A stretch of DNA of 11,274 bases from NCBI GenBank assembly GCA_022353185.1, contig JAKRWB010000081.1:1-11274 (forward strand). The letters are read 5' to 3'. The position numbers and the translations under genes are program-made. This DNA comes from ANME-2 cluster archaeon (GTDB lineage: Archaea; Halobacteriota; Methanosarcinia; Methanosarcinales; Methanocomedenaceae). Of this stretch, positions 1 to 6,475 are shown piece by piece; position 1 is the first letter of the stretch, and each line of letters opens with the position of its first letter. Under the pieces are notes generated by a model. That model searched no databases. It was not told the origin of the DNA and saw nothing but the letters and a program-made list of their open reading frames with translations.

Positions 1-50
1 GCATAGTGATTTAGTTTTAACAATATTTCTGGAAGTTTCAATTTAGGCGC
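1..50 (+). repeat. Copy 1 of a 50-bp dispersed repeat
   Basis: Positions 1-50 align without gaps to 5663-5712 with 5 mismatches (positions 17, 18, 26, 29, 32), about 90% identity. Both copies begin GCATAGTGATTTAGTT and end AGTTTCAATTTAGGCGC. The second copy is the right arm of a ~98-bp imperfect hairpin, so this copy is probably also a right arm, with its left arm beyond the window edge. It lies upstream of the UPF0058 gene and has no coding potential. Confidence 0.8.
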
Positions 51-81
51 TTTTCAGGTACTTTTCCGACAATCTCGAATA

Positions 82-89
82 CTATAAAT
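82..89 (+). promoter_or_regulatory. Possible upstream TATA box of the UPF0058 leader
   Basis: CTATAAAT preceded by CGAAT resembles an archaeal BRE/TATA. Transcription from here would start near 110 and give a leader of more than 200 nt before the ATG at 339. A strong ribosome-binding-like GGAGGGG at 138-144 lies inside that leader. It is weaker as a promoter assignment than the closer box at 283-290. Confidence 0.35.
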
Positions 90-282
90 CAAAACTTGTG
101 TGAAATATTATGTACAAATGTGAAAATTTGTTAATTTGGAGGGGTTTTGGGACAGCCTGTAATGGTCTTTTTTAACATTAATCATGAAGATTATTTAGGA
201 AACTTTAAGCTTGACTGCTAGGAAGTAGCATTCCGACAAAACCCTTTTTGTACTGGTCAGAGAATGGTAATTTACGATGCGT

Positions 283-290
283 GATATAAT
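283..290 (+). promoter_or_regulatory. TATA box of the UPF0058 gene, with RBS at 324-328
   Basis: GATATAAT sits about 55 nt before the ATG at 339. Initiation about 25 nt downstream (near 312) would leave a short leader that contains a canonical Shine-Dalgarno core, GGAGG at 324-328, ten bases before the ATG. The core supports the chosen start of the gene. Confidence 0.5.
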
Positions 291-338
291 TCAGTATTCA
301 CACATTAATAAGTTTATCGTTTTGGAGGCTGGGAATAA

Positions 339-623
339 ATGCATAAAGAAGAACTTATTCAACTACATACTTTGATGGCACAAATGAAGAAGTTTTTTGA
401 AGGTAGCGGTAATTCTGCTAGTTTTAATATTTATGAGAATTTAGGAATAAGTCCTGTACATGTACATCGTAGTAAAGCAGAACATAAACATGCTATTTTT
501 GTACTTGGCAGTGAGATTGCAAATGTGATTTCAGAGGACGAATATTCTGGTATGGGCAGAACATCAATACGCATGAACGAACTTGCCGCAAAGTCAATTA
601 ATGATGGTGGACACTTAGGGTAA
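339..623 (+). CDS. UPF0058 family protein (archaeal conserved small protein)
   Basis: This 94-aa protein is recognised as a UPF0058 (PF01893) member by its N-terminus HKEELIQLHTLMAQMKKFFE and the histidine-rich central block ISPVHVHRSKAEHKHAIFVL (H41, H43, H49, H51), both hallmarks of the family. The length fits the family norm of roughly 90-100 residues, so it appears complete. No signal peptide or membrane helix is seen, so it is probably cytoplasmic. Function is unknown; the clustered histidines suggest metal or nucleotide binding, but that is inference. The start at 339 is backed by GGAGG at 324-328. The gene is monocistronic: a T-tract follows at 681-691 and the next gene has its own promoter. 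Confidence 0.9.
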   Translation: MHKEELIQLHTLMAQMKKFFEGSGNSASFNIYENLGISPVHVHRSKAEHKHAIFVLGSEIANVISEDEYSGMGRTSIRMNELAAKSINDGGHLG

Positions 624-680
624 TTTATATTTTTATAATTATTGTTTTTATTGTTTGAGTCATTGATTGTCTTGTTTTCA

Positions 681-691
681 TTTTTTTTTTT
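681..691 (+). terminator. Oligo-T transcription terminator after the UPF0058 gene
   Basis: A run of 11 T preceded by further T-rich sequence (645-680) lies 58 nt after the stop codon. Archaeal RNA polymerase terminates at such T-tracts without needing a hairpin. The next promoter follows about 50 nt later, consistent with separate transcription units. Confidence 0.6.
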
Positions 692-743
692 AAAATACAG
701 AGTGGATACTGTAATCTATCTCGCATTTTTGTAAATTTTTGTT

Positions 744-756
744 AGAAACTTATATA
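744..756 (+). promoter_or_regulatory. BRE/TATA promoter of the AAA ATPase-MBL operon
   Basis: AGAAACTTATATA closely matches the methanogen promoter pattern of a purine-rich BRE (GAAA) followed by TTTATATA. A start about 25 nt downstream (near 780) leaves a leader of about 28 nt before the ATG at 808. Only a weak ribosome-binding sequence (GGAATTGATGG) precedes that ATG. This is the clearest promoter match in the window. Confidence 0.65.
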
Positions 757-807
757 CATCAATATAACCATTAAGTAGCTTTTAATCAAAATTGGAATTG
801 ATGGTTA

Positions 808-2082
808 ATGGATGATGAAAAACTAAAAACCACTGAATTGGTCTTAACAGCTGAGATTTATAACACCACAGGTGAACTTCAAGTAGATGACCTGCCTTCC
901 GATATAAGGAAGCATTACTGGGACAATAAAGAGGGTACAGTAAAGCGTCCTATTAACATTAAGGCCAAAGACCTGACAGAACTGTATAATATCAAAAATC
1001 CGGTTGAAATAGCAAAATCCCTTCCATTTTTGGTATATGAAGAATTCGGCGCACAACTAAAACTCACGGTATTTGACCTTGGGGTAAAGTGGTTTGCCAA
1101 ACAAGAACACGGGTCAGAGCACATCAAGCACAACCCTGTACTTGCACACTTTTATGAAAAATCGAAATCACTCGATGTGAGTTATGAGGAAGCAAGTAAG
1201 AGAAATGAACCAAAAGAGGTCAGCCGCCAGTGGATTGATTCATTAATTTTAAAGATCAGTGGTGAGAAGGATTCCGAAGATGTACTCAAACTGGCACATA
1301 TCATGGTTCCAGATGAAATTGAACAGACCCTTGACCGATTAGTGCTTAACCAGGACCAAAAGGACGAGGTTGAAAAGATGGTCAAGGCCATACAGTTCAG
1401 GGAATACCTGACAAAGATAGGACTTGTTGAAATTGGTAAATTGCTGTTCGTAGGCCCTCCCGGCACTGGGAAGACTTCAACTGCTAAGGCCATGTCTGGT
1501 AAATTGAAGGTGCCCTTTGTAGAGGTAAAATTGTCCATGATAACGGACCAGTACCTGGGCGAAACTGCCAAGAACATTGACAGAGTGTTCGAACTGGCAA
1601 AAGGATTGAGTCCATGTATACTTTTCATAGACGAGTTCGATTTCATAGCCAAAACCCGGTCATCGGACGAACATGCGGCCTTGAAACGAGCGGTGAACAC
1701 GCTGCTTAAGGCCATAGACAATATTAGTCTGGTAAAACACGGTGTGCTGCTCATTTGCGCCACCAACCATCCACAGTTGCTGGACAGTGCTGCATGGAGA
1801 CGTTTTGACGATATTGTGGATTTCCCTTTGCCTGATGAGGAGATGCGGCAGAAGATACTGGAATTTGTACTGTCTGAGATAGACGGCACCTTTAATATAG
1901 CCGAAATTGCCTCAATGACCGATGGGTATTCGGGTTCAGATTTGCGAATGGTGGTACGTGAAGCGGTGTTGAACGCACTTATGGTTGATAGGTTTGCACT
2001 AGCCCAGGAAGACCTTGTCAGGGCAGTAGGCGAGTTCAATAAACGGAATGCATTTAACTATATACCTAAAGATGAAACATGA
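808..2082 (+). CDS. AAA family ATPase with uncharacterised N-terminal domain
   Basis: This 424-aa protein carries one classical AAA module (about residues 175-415). Walker A is GPPGTGKT at 216-223, Walker B LFIDEFD at 272-278, sensor 1 N320 in CATNHP, arginine finger(s) R331/R332 in AAWRRFDD, and the C-terminal lid GYSGSDLR at 373-380. All catalytic positions are intact, so it should hydrolyse ATP, probably as a ring. The first ~170 residues contain no domain I recognise; they probably select substrate. There are no membrane segments. The AAA core resembles the FtsH/Cdc48/proteasomal ATPase branch (COG0464), but a single AAA module without coiled coil or protease domain excludes PAN and FtsH. 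Its stop overlaps the start of the next gene by ATGA, implying coupled translation and possible joint function. Confidence 0.9.
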   Translation: MDDEKLKTTELVLTAEIYNTTGELQVDDLPSDIRKHYWDNKEGTVKRPINIKAKDLTELYNIKNPVEIAKSLPFLVYEEFGAQLKLTVFDLGVKWFAKQEHGSEHIKHNPVLAHFYEKSKSLDVSYEEASKRNEPKEVSRQWIDSLILKISGEKDSEDVLKLAHIMVPDEIEQTLDRLVLNQDQKDEVEKMVKAIQFREYLTKIGLVEIGKLLFVGPPGTGKTSTAKAMSGKLKVPFVEVKLSMITDQYLGETAKNIDRVFELAKGLSPCILFIDEFDFIAKTRSSDEHAALKRAVNTLLKAIDNISLVKHGVLLICATNHPQLLDSAAWRRFDDIVDFPLPDEEMRQKILEFVLSEIDGTFNIAEIASMTDGYSGSDLRMVVREAVLNALMVDRFALAQEDLVRAVGEFNKRNAFNYIPKDET

Positions 2083-2819
2083 AAGTTGTACTGCTAGGTA
2101 CCGGTGACGCCATCGGTACTCCCAAAATAGGCTGTCATTGCCCTGCATGCCAGGATGCCCTTGACGGGGGGGCCAGCCGGAGACTCAGGTTCTCGGTGCT
2201 GGTGGAAGGGCCAGGAGGGAAGGTGCTGGTGGATACCAGTCCTGATTTAAGGTGGCAGATGATATCCAGGGGACTTGACCACGTAGACGGGGTTATCTGG
2301 ACCCACGGGCATTATGACCACTATGCAGGTTTTGGTGATTTTCACCGGGTACAAAACCATGTACCCGTGTATGGCTTGAAAGATACACTGGACTATATCC
2401 TGCTGTACCTGGGATTCCTGAAGCCAGGGCGACATGATGTGGATTGGTTCAAACCCTTTGAACTCGCAGGGCTTACCTTTACTCTGTTCCCTGTAAACCA
2501 CCCGCCCATCAAGGAATCTGCAGGCGTAATGGTTACCGAGGGCGATAAGAAAGTGGTCATAACCGGCGATACCAATGCGAATATATCGCAGCAGAGCCTG
2601 GACATCATGCAGGATGCCGACCTGCTTATCATTGACGCCATCGTGCCGCCTGGCCTGAATCTGGTCAAGCACATGAATGCTGCAGACGCCCTTGAACTGA
2701 GCAGGCAGCTGGGCGCGCGTGAAGTAGTATTCACTCATGTCAGCCACATGTACCCACCCCATACAGAAGCTGTCAGGGAATGGCCTTTGGGTAAGGATGG
2801 CATGGAGTTTATAATCTGA
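2079..2819 (+). CDS. PhnP-like metallo-beta-lactamase-fold phosphodiesterase
   Basis: This 246-aa cytosolic hydrolase has the full dinuclear metal set of the MBL fold: T75-H76-G-H78-Y-D80-H81, then H141 (NHPP), D164 (TGDTN) and H220 (FTHVSH). It also has the CHCPAC cluster (C19, C21, C24) plus H223, matching the extra structural zinc site known for PhnP (phosphoribosyl cyclic phosphodiesterase, COG1235). Length agrees with E. coli PhnP (about 250 aa). The family cleaves cyclic phosphodiesters; related proteins also act on nucleic-acid ends or cofactor intermediates. No other phosphonate (phn) genes are visible, so a C-P lyase role is not supported and the substrate is open. It overlaps the AAA ATPase gene by 4 nt (ATGA). 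It ends 5 nt before the convergent lipoprotein gene, leaving no room for a separate terminator. Confidence 0.88.
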   Translation: MKVVLLGTGDAIGTPKIGCHCPACQDALDGGASRRLRFSVLVEGPGGKVLVDTSPDLRWQMISRGLDHVDGVIWTHGHYDHYAGFGDFHRVQNHVPVYGLKDTLDYILLYLGFLKPGRHDVDWFKPFELAGLTFTLFPVNHPPIKESAGVMVTEGDKKVVITGDTNANISQQSLDIMQDADLLIIDAIVPPGLNLVKHMNAADALELSRQLGAREVVFTHVSHMYPPHTEAVREWPLGKDGMEFII

Positions 2820-2824
2820 TTATT

Positions 2825-3634
2825 TCACTTTTTCACATCAGATTCCATGGATTCCCGCATTTGCCGTAATTTGCGAATCTGGGAATTAAAATAAATCGCA
2901 GTGGTAAGACCTGCTACGCCCAGAATTATAACCATTATGCCCATAATGGTGGGAAGTGATGACTTATAATACGTGACCTTAATGTAATTATGGATTGGGG
3001 ATGTAGCATCCCATCGCATTCGCACCCTGCCGTCAATATCAATTGACCTGCTATCCGGTTTTGGCCTGAGAGGGCCCAGAATGAAATTACCAGCATCATA
3101 TCCTTCAGGTAATACTACAATAACAGTCTCATTCCTGGATAGGAAGTGGTAGAACTGACCTTGTTCTAATGCATAGGAATAGGCTACAAACCCGGTTATG
3201 GGCTGGGAAAAGTCAAAGTGTATGGTATTTTTTTCCTGCGAGCTTGTATACGTGGAATTGAAAGATACGTTAGAGAAGGCACCGGGATTGGAATGGTCCG
3301 CATAGGGAGAGGTACTGCCAAGCACCACTATATCACCAATGTCAGGCTCCTTTTTTGTAGTAGACCGGGACATATCAACAGGGATGAAAATGTCAAGGCT
3401 GGGTGTGTTGGTAATTATGGTTACGGCTTTAATGGTTTTGTTGGCAAACAGGAAAAATGTGGTCAGGTTGGTCACATCGTCAGGGGGTGAATCCAGTTCA
3501 TAACCACCGGGGTGACCCGGTTCCAGACTGATGGGTTCAGGGGTTTTGTTACCCAGACAACCGCTGCCGGAAAGTGCAAAAATTAACAGGACCGTGATAA
3601 GTAGGATCTTTAAGTGCTTAATGTTGTGTAGCAA
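2825..3634 (-). CDS. Surface lipoprotein with C-terminal membrane anchor, co-transcribed with dacZ
   Basis: This 269-aa protein starts at TTG (3632-3634), supported by AGGTG about 5 nt upstream. A hydrophobic signal (residues 8-22) ends in a lipobox-like LSGSGC with C26 as the likely lipidated cysteine. The ectodomain (27-227) is beta-rich in appearance and carries five N-glycosylation sequons (N56, N65, N122, N126, N168), as expected for an exported archaeal protein. One transmembrane helix (about 228-249) is followed by a basic cytoplasmic tail (250-269) rich in K/R/E. The protein is therefore probably tethered at both ends. It resembles archaeal conserved lipoproteins of unknown function (possibly DUF5803; I am not certain). 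The gene begins 14 nt after the dacZ stop, so the two are almost certainly one operon, hinting at a link between the envelope and c-di-AMP. Function unknown. Confidence 0.82.
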   Translation of the reverse strand: MLHNIKHLKILLITVLLIFALSGSGCLGNKTPEPISLEPGHPGGYELDSPPDDVTNLTTFFLFANKTIKAVTIITNTPSLDIFIPVDMSRSTTKKEPDIGDIVVLGSTSPYADHSNPGAFSNVSFNSTYTSSQEKNTIHFDFSQPITGFVAYSYALEQGQFYHFLSRNETVIVVLPEGYDAGNFILGPLRPKPDSRSIDIDGRVRMRWDATSPIHNYIKVTYYKSSLPTIMGIMVIILGVAGLTTAIYFNSQIRKLRQMRESMESDVKK

Positions 3635-3648
3635 AATAACACCTGGTT

Positions 3649-4539
3649 CTAACTGTAACGGGATAGTTTTGAAACCCTTGGGTCGAGCTCCAATATCTGG
3701 ATACCGTCCCGGTACACCCTGACCACGCCGTCGCTCTCAGAGACCGTTACTGCAACAGCTTCAGTATCCCTGGTAATGGCAGCGGCAGAAGCATGTCTTC
3801 CGCCAAGCCCATTCAGGGTCAACACTTCCCTGGCGTTTACATCAAGGTAACGCCCGCTTGCTTGAACATAGCCGTCACCATCCAGTATGAACACACCATC
3901 CAGCTGGGCGAATTCCTTAACCGTTTCCCATGTGTTAATATCGCAGATGTAAGACGCTTCAGGGGAATGGCCCAAGTACGGATTCAGTACCAATTGATGT
4001 GAGCGTTTCATAACTTCTTCAGAGTCCCCAATGATGAATGCTGTGCCAACAGGCTTACCTTCCCTGCCGTATGCACCCAGACCCATGGCAATGGACAATA
4101 CCGCGCGCAGGGCATCAAGCTTTGCCCGTTCAGTACATGATTTTATTTCTTTTACCATGTTGTTCTCTTTCAGGTCATGAATCAATATGCTGGAAGTGCC
4201 GCCATAGGAAATTACTCCTACTACCTTTTCACCCGATAACAGGTTATTTATAAATGCAGTCGCAGAAGCGTCATTGATGTATTCGGTTCCTGTAGATACC
4301 TTGTGATACAGGGTTTTGGACAGGGTCTGGAGTTTTTCAGCTGGGTTCTTTTCGTCTTCAACCTTATCATCTTCAAAAGCTGGACATATTGCCATCATGG
4401 CATTGGGAGAGGCGATCAGCACAGGAATATCGACTTCAAGATCAGGGGATATGTCGTCAGACATTATTATTATGGCCGAAGCTGATATCTTACTGGCAAT
4501 CTCTGCAGCTGTCCTGATTATCACTTCTTTGTCGCTCAT
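3649..4539 (-). CDS. dacZ: Archaeal diadenylate cyclase (c-di-AMP synthase, DacZ type)
   Basis: This 296-aa protein should condense two ATP to cyclic di-AMP. The C-terminal DisA_N/DAC domain (about 130-285) carries both signature motifs: D214-G-V in QLDGVFILDGDG, and G-G-R248-H249-A-S in GGRHASAAAITRDT. Also present are GTAFIIGD (165-172) and the SESDGVVRVYRDG strand (267-279). The N-terminal ~120 residues (IIRTAAEIASKISASAIIIM...) resemble a pyruvate-kinase C-terminal-like fold, the known architecture of archaeal DacZ. There are no membrane helices, so the enzyme is soluble. Start is ATG 4539 with AAGGA 8 nt upstream and a TATA-like box near 4603. It is first in an operon with the lipoprotein gene. 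In Haloferax, c-di-AMP from DacZ is essential and tied to osmotic balance; the same role here is inferred. Confidence 0.93.
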   Translation of the reverse strand: MSDKEVIIRTAAEIASKISASAIIIMSDDISPDLEVDIPVLIASPNAMMAICPAFEDDKVEDEKNPAEKLQTLSKTLYHKVSTGTEYINDASATAFINNLLSGEKVVGVISYGGTSSILIHDLKENNMVKEIKSCTERAKLDALRAVLSIAMGLGAYGREGKPVGTAFIIGDSEEVMKRSHQLVLNPYLGHSPEASYICDINTWETVKEFAQLDGVFILDGDGYVQASGRYLDVNAREVLTLNGLGGRHASAAAITRDTEAVAVTVSESDGVVRVYRDGIQILELDPRVSKLSRYS

Positions 4540-4598
4540 TCAAGTGTCCTTATGATTAATTTAATTTTTTTTCTACCTTTTTATTACATCTACATTAA

Positions 4599-4607
4599 TT
4601 ATAAAAC
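4599..4607 (-). promoter_or_regulatory. TATA box of the dacZ operon
   Basis: Read on the minus strand, AACCAAGTTTTATAATTA has a TATA-like TTTTATAAT about 60 nt before the dacZ ATG. Initiation near 4575 would give a leader of about 35 nt that includes the AAGGA ribosome-binding site. The 105-bp gap to the upstream M29-like gene is large enough for an independent promoter. Confidence 0.5.
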
Positions 4608-4644
4608 TTGGTTTTAGGTAACCTCGCAGGTGTTATGCAGGTTC

Positions 4645-5580
4645 CTAAAAGGGGAGTACCAGTTCTTCACCGTCCACGAATAACCTTGGTCCGGTAATGA
4701 TGCCGTCCAGATGTATGCCTGCTATTACATCCCCGCCAAAAGTGCTGTTATCACCCAGGGCTATATGCACGGTGCCAGCCACCTTCTCGTCCTCAAGCAC
4801 ATTGCCGATAAGCCGGGCAGCGGGGTTGATACCGATACCCAGTTCTGCGAGGTTGCGGGCAAGGGGTCCCACACTATCCAGCATGTTAATGAACTGCTCT
4901 GCCCCCTCGCCGGTGATTTCGGTAGCCTGCCCGTTCTCGACCTTAATGATCATGGGCGAGTCCAGCAGTCCCATACCCCCCATTGAGCCATCCACTACAA
5001 AAACACCATTGCCCCCTTTTGGGGCCACGAATACTTCACCGGCAGGCAGGTTGCTGGATGAACCCGGTTCATGACAGATGCCGTGGTCAACCCTCCAGTC
5101 GCATCCTTCTACATTAAAAACAATATCAGTACCAAGGTCAGTGGTTATCCTCACTTCCTTTACACTGTCAAGCCTGGATTTCATTTCAAAAGCCGTATCC
5201 CTTACAACCAGGTAATCGGCAGTAATGCCGCCCGATTCCATCATCTCAAGGGTGATACCGGGCATGGTGGCGGTGCGTACGCCTGCCTTGTTGGCATTAA
5301 GCCTGGCCTGGGTATGGGTCAGGGATTTGCTGGTGGGTGCCAGTACCACATCGGCGGCACTCATTGCATCGCCCACTGCCTTTGGCGGCTCCTGGCCGTG
5401 GACTTCCCTGGGTTTCATGGTCATAAGAATGGGGTCGCAGCCCAGCTCCCCAGCTTTGTCAAATAATGTGCTGGCGATTGAAGGATGCGTAGCAGTATCG
5501 GTGATTATCAGTACAACCTCTCCAGGTTTCACTGCCATGCAGGTTTCCAGGACGATGCTGGCGCTTTCTTTTAATGACAT
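4645..5580 (-). CDS. M29-family metallopeptidase-like protein (COG2309, leucyl aminopeptidase-like)
   Basis: This 311-aa cytosolic protein matches the M29/AmpS family. The pattern NLPAGEVFVAP gives a metal-binding glutamate (E182). The C-terminal block has E263/E265, H272 in VHIALGDN, and H290 and D292 in AGIHLDGI, the clustered acids and histidines that hold the co-catalytic metals. Classical M29 aminopeptidases are about 400 aa; this belongs to the shorter archaeal group of about 310-330 aa, in which a different substrate is possible (the superfamily also contains the NicX-type ring-cleaving dioxygenases). Aminopeptidase activity is therefore likely but not certain. Start ATG 5580 has AAGGA about 9 nt upstream. 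It precedes dacZ on the same strand, but the 105-nt gap and the TATA box there suggest separate transcription. Its promoter region overlaps the hairpin repeat at 5613-5710. Confidence 0.85.
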   Translation of the reverse strand: MSLKESASIVLETCMAVKPGEVVLIITDTATHPSIASTLFDKAGELGCDPILMTMKPREVHGQEPPKAVGDAMSAADVVLAPTSKSLTHTQARLNANKAGVRTATMPGITLEMMESGGITADYLVVRDTAFEMKSRLDSVKEVRITTDLGTDIVFNVEGCDWRVDHGICHEPGSSSNLPAGEVFVAPKGGNGVFVVDGSMGGMGLLDSPMIIKVENGQATEITGEGAEQFINMLDSVGPLARNLAELGIGINPAARLIGNVLEDEKVAGTVHIALGDNSTFGGDVIAGIHLDGIITGPRLFVDGEELVLPF

Positions 5581-5612
5581 AATTGATCCTTACCAGTGAG
5601 ACTATTGGTGAA

Positions 5613-5712
5613 GCCTAATTTTCGAATATTCCAGCTATATTGTCTAAACTCGACATGGTGCAGCATAGTGATTTAGTTGGAACAATAATTTTGAAAGTTT
5701 CAATTTAGGCGC
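5613..5712 (+). repeat. ~98-bp imperfect hairpin (MITE-like); right arm is repeat copy 2
   Basis: Paired blocks share one centre near 5661: GCCTAA 5613-5618 with TTAGGC 5705-5710; ATTGT 5639-5643 with ACAAT 5682-5686; CTAAA 5644-5648 with TTTAG 5672-5676; ATG 5655-5657 with CAT 5664-5666. Bulges interrupt the stem, including TTGGA at 5677-5681. The right half, 5663-5712, is 90% identical to positions 1-50. A 13-bp palindrome TTGAAAGTTTCAA (5691-5703) lies in the right arm. It fits a small non-autonomous mobile element or a structured intergenic repeat. No protein is encoded. Confidence 0.7.
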
Positions 5713-5733
5713 AATTTGATGATCATTCAAATT
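5713..5733. repeat. 21-bp palindrome abutting the hairpin repeat
   Basis: AATTTGA, TGATCAT, TCAAATT: 7-bp arms around TGATCAT. It starts directly after the 50-bp repeat and spans the stop codon (TGA, complement of 5723-5725) of the AbrB-like gene. It may be a protein-binding site, for instance for the AbrB-like protein itself, or the terminator stem of that gene. Confidence 0.5.
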
Positions 5734-6070
5734 CTATAATAGCTTTTTTGGCACCAATCGGAGTTATTGAAGCCTGCGTACCCTTTTCAATATGATACGA
5801 CTCTCGAAGCTCCTTTGGGAGCCGTAACAGTAATACTTGTCCATTCTCGCTTAATTTTCTTTTATATGAAACATGCCCTCTGGGTGCAATGCCAAGCACT
5901 GATTTTAGTCCTTTCTCTATTTTGTGTATGGAATCTGGATGATTAAAGTATATATTTCTTCCCGTGTTTTTGTGCTTTCTTACAAGAACGTCTGTAAAAA
6001 CTATAGGAATGCCATAGTTCTCTATTACAACATCTTCGTATACTTCCTCAAACTCGTCATTCTTTTTCAT
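5723..6070 (-). CDS. AbrB/MazE-like DNA-binding protein, putative antitoxin
   Basis: In this 115-aa protein, the last ~50 residues (68-115) read like a swapped-hairpin AbrB/SpoVT domain: YKRKLSENGQVLLLRLPKEL, then YHIEKGTQASITPIGAKKAIIEFE. This is the usual fold of MazE/AbrB antitoxins and archaeal regulators. The N-terminal part (10-60, VIENYGIPIVFTDVLVRKH...TGRNIYF) resembles the second half of a YgiT/MqsA-type zinc-finger domain as found in archaeal finger-plus-AbrB proteins, but every cysteine is absent. The protein has no Cys at all, so this half would not bind zinc. The start ATG lies 4 nt after the stop of the 126-aa gene, with GGAAGTG overlapping that stop, so the two are translated together. 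A role as antitoxin and autorepressor is inferred from the domain and pairing. Confidence 0.7.
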   Translation of the reverse strand: MKKNDEFEEVYEDVVIENYGIPIVFTDVLVRKHKNTGRNIYFNHPDSIHKIEKGLKSVLGIAPRGHVSYKRKLSENGQVLLLRLPKELRESYHIEKGTQASITPIGAKKAIIEFE

Positions 6071-6074
6071 TTTG

Positions 6075-6455
6075 TCACTTCCGTAGTGTACGTTTTTTCT
6101 TTCGATCGAGCAAAGTTATCACAATAATAAGACCATGATTTGACTTTTCGATGCCGATAATATATGGATAGATATGCTCATTAAATTCCGATTCGCATAG
6201 GTATCTTGTTGGAAAATATTCAGTATCATGCTGTTCTTTTCTTTTTATCTCGGGATTTATCAAAATTTGCTTTATAAACTCAAATAACTGAAAAGGGTTT
6301 ATATCCCATCTATCATATGCCCTGTTGTTTTTATAGATATGTTCATCAATACCGATGCGTTCTTCTGATGCTAATTTTATTATAAGCTTCTGGATTTGCT
6401 TCTTTTCTTCTGTATCCAGATGTACTATATTGTACGATTCGCCCTTGAGCATCAT
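6075..6455 (-). CDS. Unknown 126-aa protein, putative toxin partner of the AbrB-like protein
   Basis: I do not recognise a family with confidence. The N-terminal half is predicted helical (TEEKKQIQKLIIKLASEERI). A motif YDRWDINPFQLFEFIKQIL (47-65) precedes a beta-rich C-terminal half ending IIGIEKSNHGLIIVITLLDR and a basic KKKRTLRK tail. The order of a helix followed by a sheet ending in an 'hydrophobic-TxxD' strand and lysines is reminiscent of RelE/DUF4258-like small toxins, which often precede YgiT-type antitoxins, but this is only a resemblance. The start (tandem ATG ATG at 6455/6452) lacks a Shine-Dalgarno, while a palindromic TATA box TATTTAAATA sits 26 nt upstream, so the mRNA is probably leaderless. 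It is first in a two-gene operon with the AbrB-like gene. Confidence 0.6.
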   Translation of the reverse strand: MMLKGESYNIVHLDTEEKKQIQKLIIKLASEERIGIDEHIYKNNRAYDRWDINPFQLFEFIKQILINPEIKRKEQHDTEYFPTRYLCESEFNEHIYPYIIGIEKSNHGLIIVITLLDRKKKRTLRK

Positions 6456-6475
6456 ACAAAAAAGGTATTTTTTAG

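Noticed and set aside
1182..2039. Minus-strand 285-codon open frame inside the AAA ATPase gene
   Set aside because: It is antisense to a fully conserved AAA domain. The translation is Ser/Ile/Asn-rich low-complexity text with no recognisable motif, and no promoter or ribosome-binding site is apparent.
2079..2819. phnP assignment as part of a phosphonate C-P lyase pathway
   Set aside because: The PhnP-type residues are present, but no other phn gene is nearby and the operon partner is an AAA ATPase; a specific gene name would overstate the evidence.
4697..5599. Plus-strand open frames of 124-131 codons opposite the M29-like gene
   Set aside because: They are antisense to a gene with all metal ligands conserved; the translations show no coherent domain.
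5663..5712. CRISPR-repeat interpretation of the GTTTCAAT-containing repeat
   Set aside because: Copies are thousands of bases apart with genes between, there is no regular spacing or spacers, and no cas genes occur in the window.
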